DNA from: Candolleomyces eurysporus
Taxonomy: Eukaryota > Basidiomycota > Agaricomycetes > Agaricales > Psathyrellaceae
Length of the DNA: 64,000 bases
NCBI GenBank assembly: GCA_027579435.1
Contig: JANBPK010000763.1
Location: forward strand, 23,167-87,166
Direction of reading: 5' to 3'
Under the pieces are notes generated by a model. It did not search any database and had not been told where the DNA came from. It saw nothing but the letters and a program-made list of their open reading frames with translations. How positions within the stretch are numbered: the first letter of the stretch is position 1; the number at the start of each line of letters is the position of its first letter. The position numbers were made by a program, and so were the translations under genes. Positions 62,095 through 64,000 of the stretch are shown in pieces.

Positions 62095-62706
62095 TCAGGA
62101 TCGAGAGCCCCCAACCTCTGAAGTTACAAGGAGACCAGACAGTCAGACACTTGTTCACCAGAGTGGCGCGAAAAGAGACTCACGTTCAACCATGACATCG
62201 ATGGTGTCTATTGAATAGAAACAAATGAATAAGGGCCTTTGAGGACAAGAAGAGGAGCCAACGAACCGTTATCCTCCATATCCAACGACGCAGGCGTATC
62301 TTCCTCTTGTATCCGTTCACCATCATACAGGAAGCTGTTCAACCAAATGACGCAAACCCAAAAAACAGTCAGGTCAACCCAATTCGCAAAACAACCTCCG
62401 TACGCGAGCAAGGGGTGTATCCCCACACCATAAAGCCAAAATTGACGACGTACCGAATGCTAGACACGTCCTTCCCAACCTTGCTCGCATAGGCGCCCTG
62501 GAGCTTGCTGAGCTTGGTGCTTCGCTTGATCTTAAAGAACACCTCCTCTCCAGTCGAGCTCACCACCTAACCTCACCAGAAACCGGTTCAGAGCAAAGCT
62601 CATAAGGCACACAGTATGCTCATACCTTGATATTAATGGTGGCGTTGGGATCTTCCTGCTTGATACCACCATCTTGAGAGGCCATGCCATGTTCATTATC
62701 AGACAT
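62095..62706 (-). CDS. SMT3: SUMO (Smt3) precursor
   Basis: Exons (minus): 62626-62706, 62454-62566, 62267-62334, 62184-62207, 62095-62117; 309 nt, 102 residues, in frame. The N terminus is acidic and flexible (MSDNEHGMASQDGG) with KQED, a possible psi-K-x-E sumoylation site. The fold reads INIKVVSSTGEEVFFKIKR, LYDGERI, TPASLDMEDNDTIDV, then EQVGGSRS. The diglycine is followed by Ser-Arg-Ser, which a Ulp1-type protease must remove before conjugation. SUMO modifies nuclear proteins. Exon 4 is only 24 nt and exon 5 only 23 nt. Confidence 0.95.
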
Positions 62707-63211
62707 TGTATCAAATGGAAAGCTGGCGCTTGGATTTTCCGAAAGGGTTTGAGTTAATAGAGCGATGTTCTGTCGCGTTCAGAGATGGGGAGAGGGATGC
62801 AGCAAAGTCTCTCGGTCCACTGAAAAGGGGGAGTGAGCAAGAGATGACTGACCCAAGCACACCAGTCCTTTTGCTGGGCTCAGTCATTATGTAATCAAAA
62901 AACCAACCCAGCTCCTCCTCGAGGCGACTGTCCGAGTCAGGACTGGACCTGGACTCGGTTGGAGGAAGCAAATTTGATTATGATTTACGTGTATAAGCTA
63001 CATTAGCCGATGCGCAGATGCAGGATGTCTACTATACATGATGCGTGTTATGAGGATGGGAAAAAAAGATACTATAACTATAACCAAAAAAAAATAATAA
63101 AGATATCGAATGCGTGACTCGAACGTTGAGACGGAAACGGACTGAAAAAAAGAGATGAGTGAAAAGCACGCCTTAACCTTAACGAAAACCAAGCTATAAA
63201 TCTTATGTCGA
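62707..63211. other. Intergenic region
   Basis: SUMO promoter and the 3' region of the next gene. No further gene recognised. Confidence 0.5.
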
Positions 63212-64000
63212 TCAAGCAAACGCAGCAGTTGCCCTCGCAGTGGCAAACACCTCCTTCTCCTCCTCCAACGCCCTCGACAACCTCATCCTCGCCTTCATAT
63301 ACTCCTCGTCCTCCTCGTCAGAGTCCTGCCAGATATCGCGGGTTGCGGCTTTTGAGGTTGATGCTATCTTCCTGGAACCTGTGCTGGTACTTGCACCGGG
63401 AGATCCACCTGCGCTCTGCGCCAGGAACCTGGACTTGTTCCGCACAGGCTTTTCCGGGACCACAGGTCTCCAATACCCCCTCTGGTCGTCATCGTCGTCG
63501 TAGATGGCGGGCGGAGTCGGCGAGAAGGTCGGTTGAAGCGATACACGGACGCTCTTCTTGCGCTGAGGCGCCTCCGAAGATGTAGGAACGGCCACTTGAG
63601 CATCAGAAGCAGGGTGAGGGGCAGGAGGGTGTTGGGCTCCATTCAAATTACTTGTGCCAAAAGGAGGAGAGCGAGCTTGGATCGGTCGCTTCCCCTTCCC
63701 ATCTGGCAACTTCCTCCCCCGCTCATCCCCGGAGATTTCTCCTGGCGTCTCGTATGCCGACTCTTCCCCATCGTCGTCCCTATTCTCCGTCCTGTGCGCA
63801 AATCTGCTTCCACTGGCATCGGCAGGAACATTGACACTCTGCCTCCTCTGCACGTTCGACGGACTCGGCGTCCTACTTGTACTTGGATTCCTCAGCGCAC
63901 TCTTTAGCGGCATCTGTGCGGTTCTCGTACTCGGCCTCCTCCCTAACACAGATCCCTGCGATAAGCTCGTCGTACTCCCCCCACTCGCCGACGATGCATG
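63212..64000 (-). CDS. C-terminal part of an acidic, low-complexity hypothetical protein (5' end outside window)
   Basis: A minus frame is open from the window end at 64000 to the stop at 63212, 262 residues. Rich in Ser, Pro, Arg and acidic residues (SALRNPSTSRTPSPSN, YDDDDDQRGYW, DIWQDSDEEDEEYMK) and ending in a helical Arg/Glu segment (RLSRALEEEKEVF). No domain recognised. Probably a disordered nuclear or cytoskeletal protein tail; the catalytic or folded part, if any, lies beyond the window. Confidence 0.65.
   Translation of the reverse strand, partial: HASSASGGSTTSLSQGSVLGRRPSTRTAQMPLKSALRNPSTSRTPSPSNVQRRQSVNVPADASGSRFAHRTENRDDDGEESAYETPGEISGDERGRKLPDGKGKRPIQARSPPFGTSNLNGAQHPPAPHPASDAQVAVPTSSEAPQRKKSVRVSLQPTFSPTPPAIYDDDDDQRGYWRPVVPEKPVRNKSRFLAQSAGGSPGASTSTGSRKIASTSKAATRDIWQDSDEEDEEYMKARMRLSRALEEEKEVFATARATAAFA

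Overview
This window is nuclear DNA from a filamentous fungus, most likely a mushroom-forming basidiomycete (Agaricomycetes) that degrades plant material. Evidence: dense intron-rich genes with introns mostly 48-60 nt and GT...AG borders, a CAP59/CMT1-type mannosyltransferase, NACHT-TPR (NLR-like) proteins, a Crinkler-like kinase, tandem F-box paralogues, and a secreted CE15 glucuronoyl esterase carrying a CBM1. All calls come from reading the sequence; no database search was possible. The assembly carries many single Ns. In several exons removing the N, not filling it, restores the frame, so some Ns are spurious inserted positions.

Layout. 0-4.2 kb: accessory DNA with a broken Cys-repeat gene (-), gene relics, a pair of small hairpins and a 0.6 kb inverted-repeat element. 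4.5-7.0 kb: NACHT-TPR gene with an in-frame TGA (+). 8.1-10.1 kb: GT69 mannosyltransferase (-). 10.2-13.0 kb: two divergent nucleotidyltransferase-like genes and a relic. 13.0-15.1 kb: decayed sequence. 15.1-19.1 kb: JmjN/JmjC/ePHD histone demethylase (-). 19.1-22.2 kb: no recognisable gene. 22.2-23.3 kb: C2H2 zinc-finger protein (+). 24.3-28.2 kb: convergent ASX/DEUBAD-type and BAP1-type genes. 28.6-30.3 kb: GH5 glycosidase (+). 31.0-32.7 kb: small secreted DUF1524/HNH-type protein in nine exons, four of them micro-exons (-). 34.2-36.3 kb: mitochondrial ABC1/UbiB kinase (+). 36.9-38.3 kb: casein kinase 1 homologue with a frame break (+). 39.6-43.2 kb: NBS1 (+). 43.6-45.2 kb: fungal hypothetical protein (+). 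45.5-45.9 kb: HSP60 pseudogene. 46.1-48.8 kb: Crinkler-like/kinase fusion (+). 48.9-49.2 kb: MITE-like element. 49.2-51.3 kb: second NACHT protein (+). 51.7-59.1 kb: three tandem F-box paralogues and an orphan fourth leader. 60.0-61.6 kb: CE15-CBM1 esterase (-). 62.1-62.7 kb: SUMO (-). 63.2 kb to the end: partial acidic low-complexity protein (-).

How the genes fit together. The most striking feature is the tail-to-tail pair at 24.3-28.2 kb: an Asx-homology (DEUBAD) protein next to a BAP1/Calypso-type ubiquitin hydrolase. In animals these two families form the PR-DUB H2A deubiquitinase. A demethylase, a zinc-finger protein, NBS1 and SUMO also lie in the window, so chromatin and genome-maintenance functions are well represented. 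The NACHT, Crinkler-like, nucleotidyltransferase-like and F-box genes are the fast-evolving accessory part, and relics, inverted repeats and pseudogenes cluster around them.
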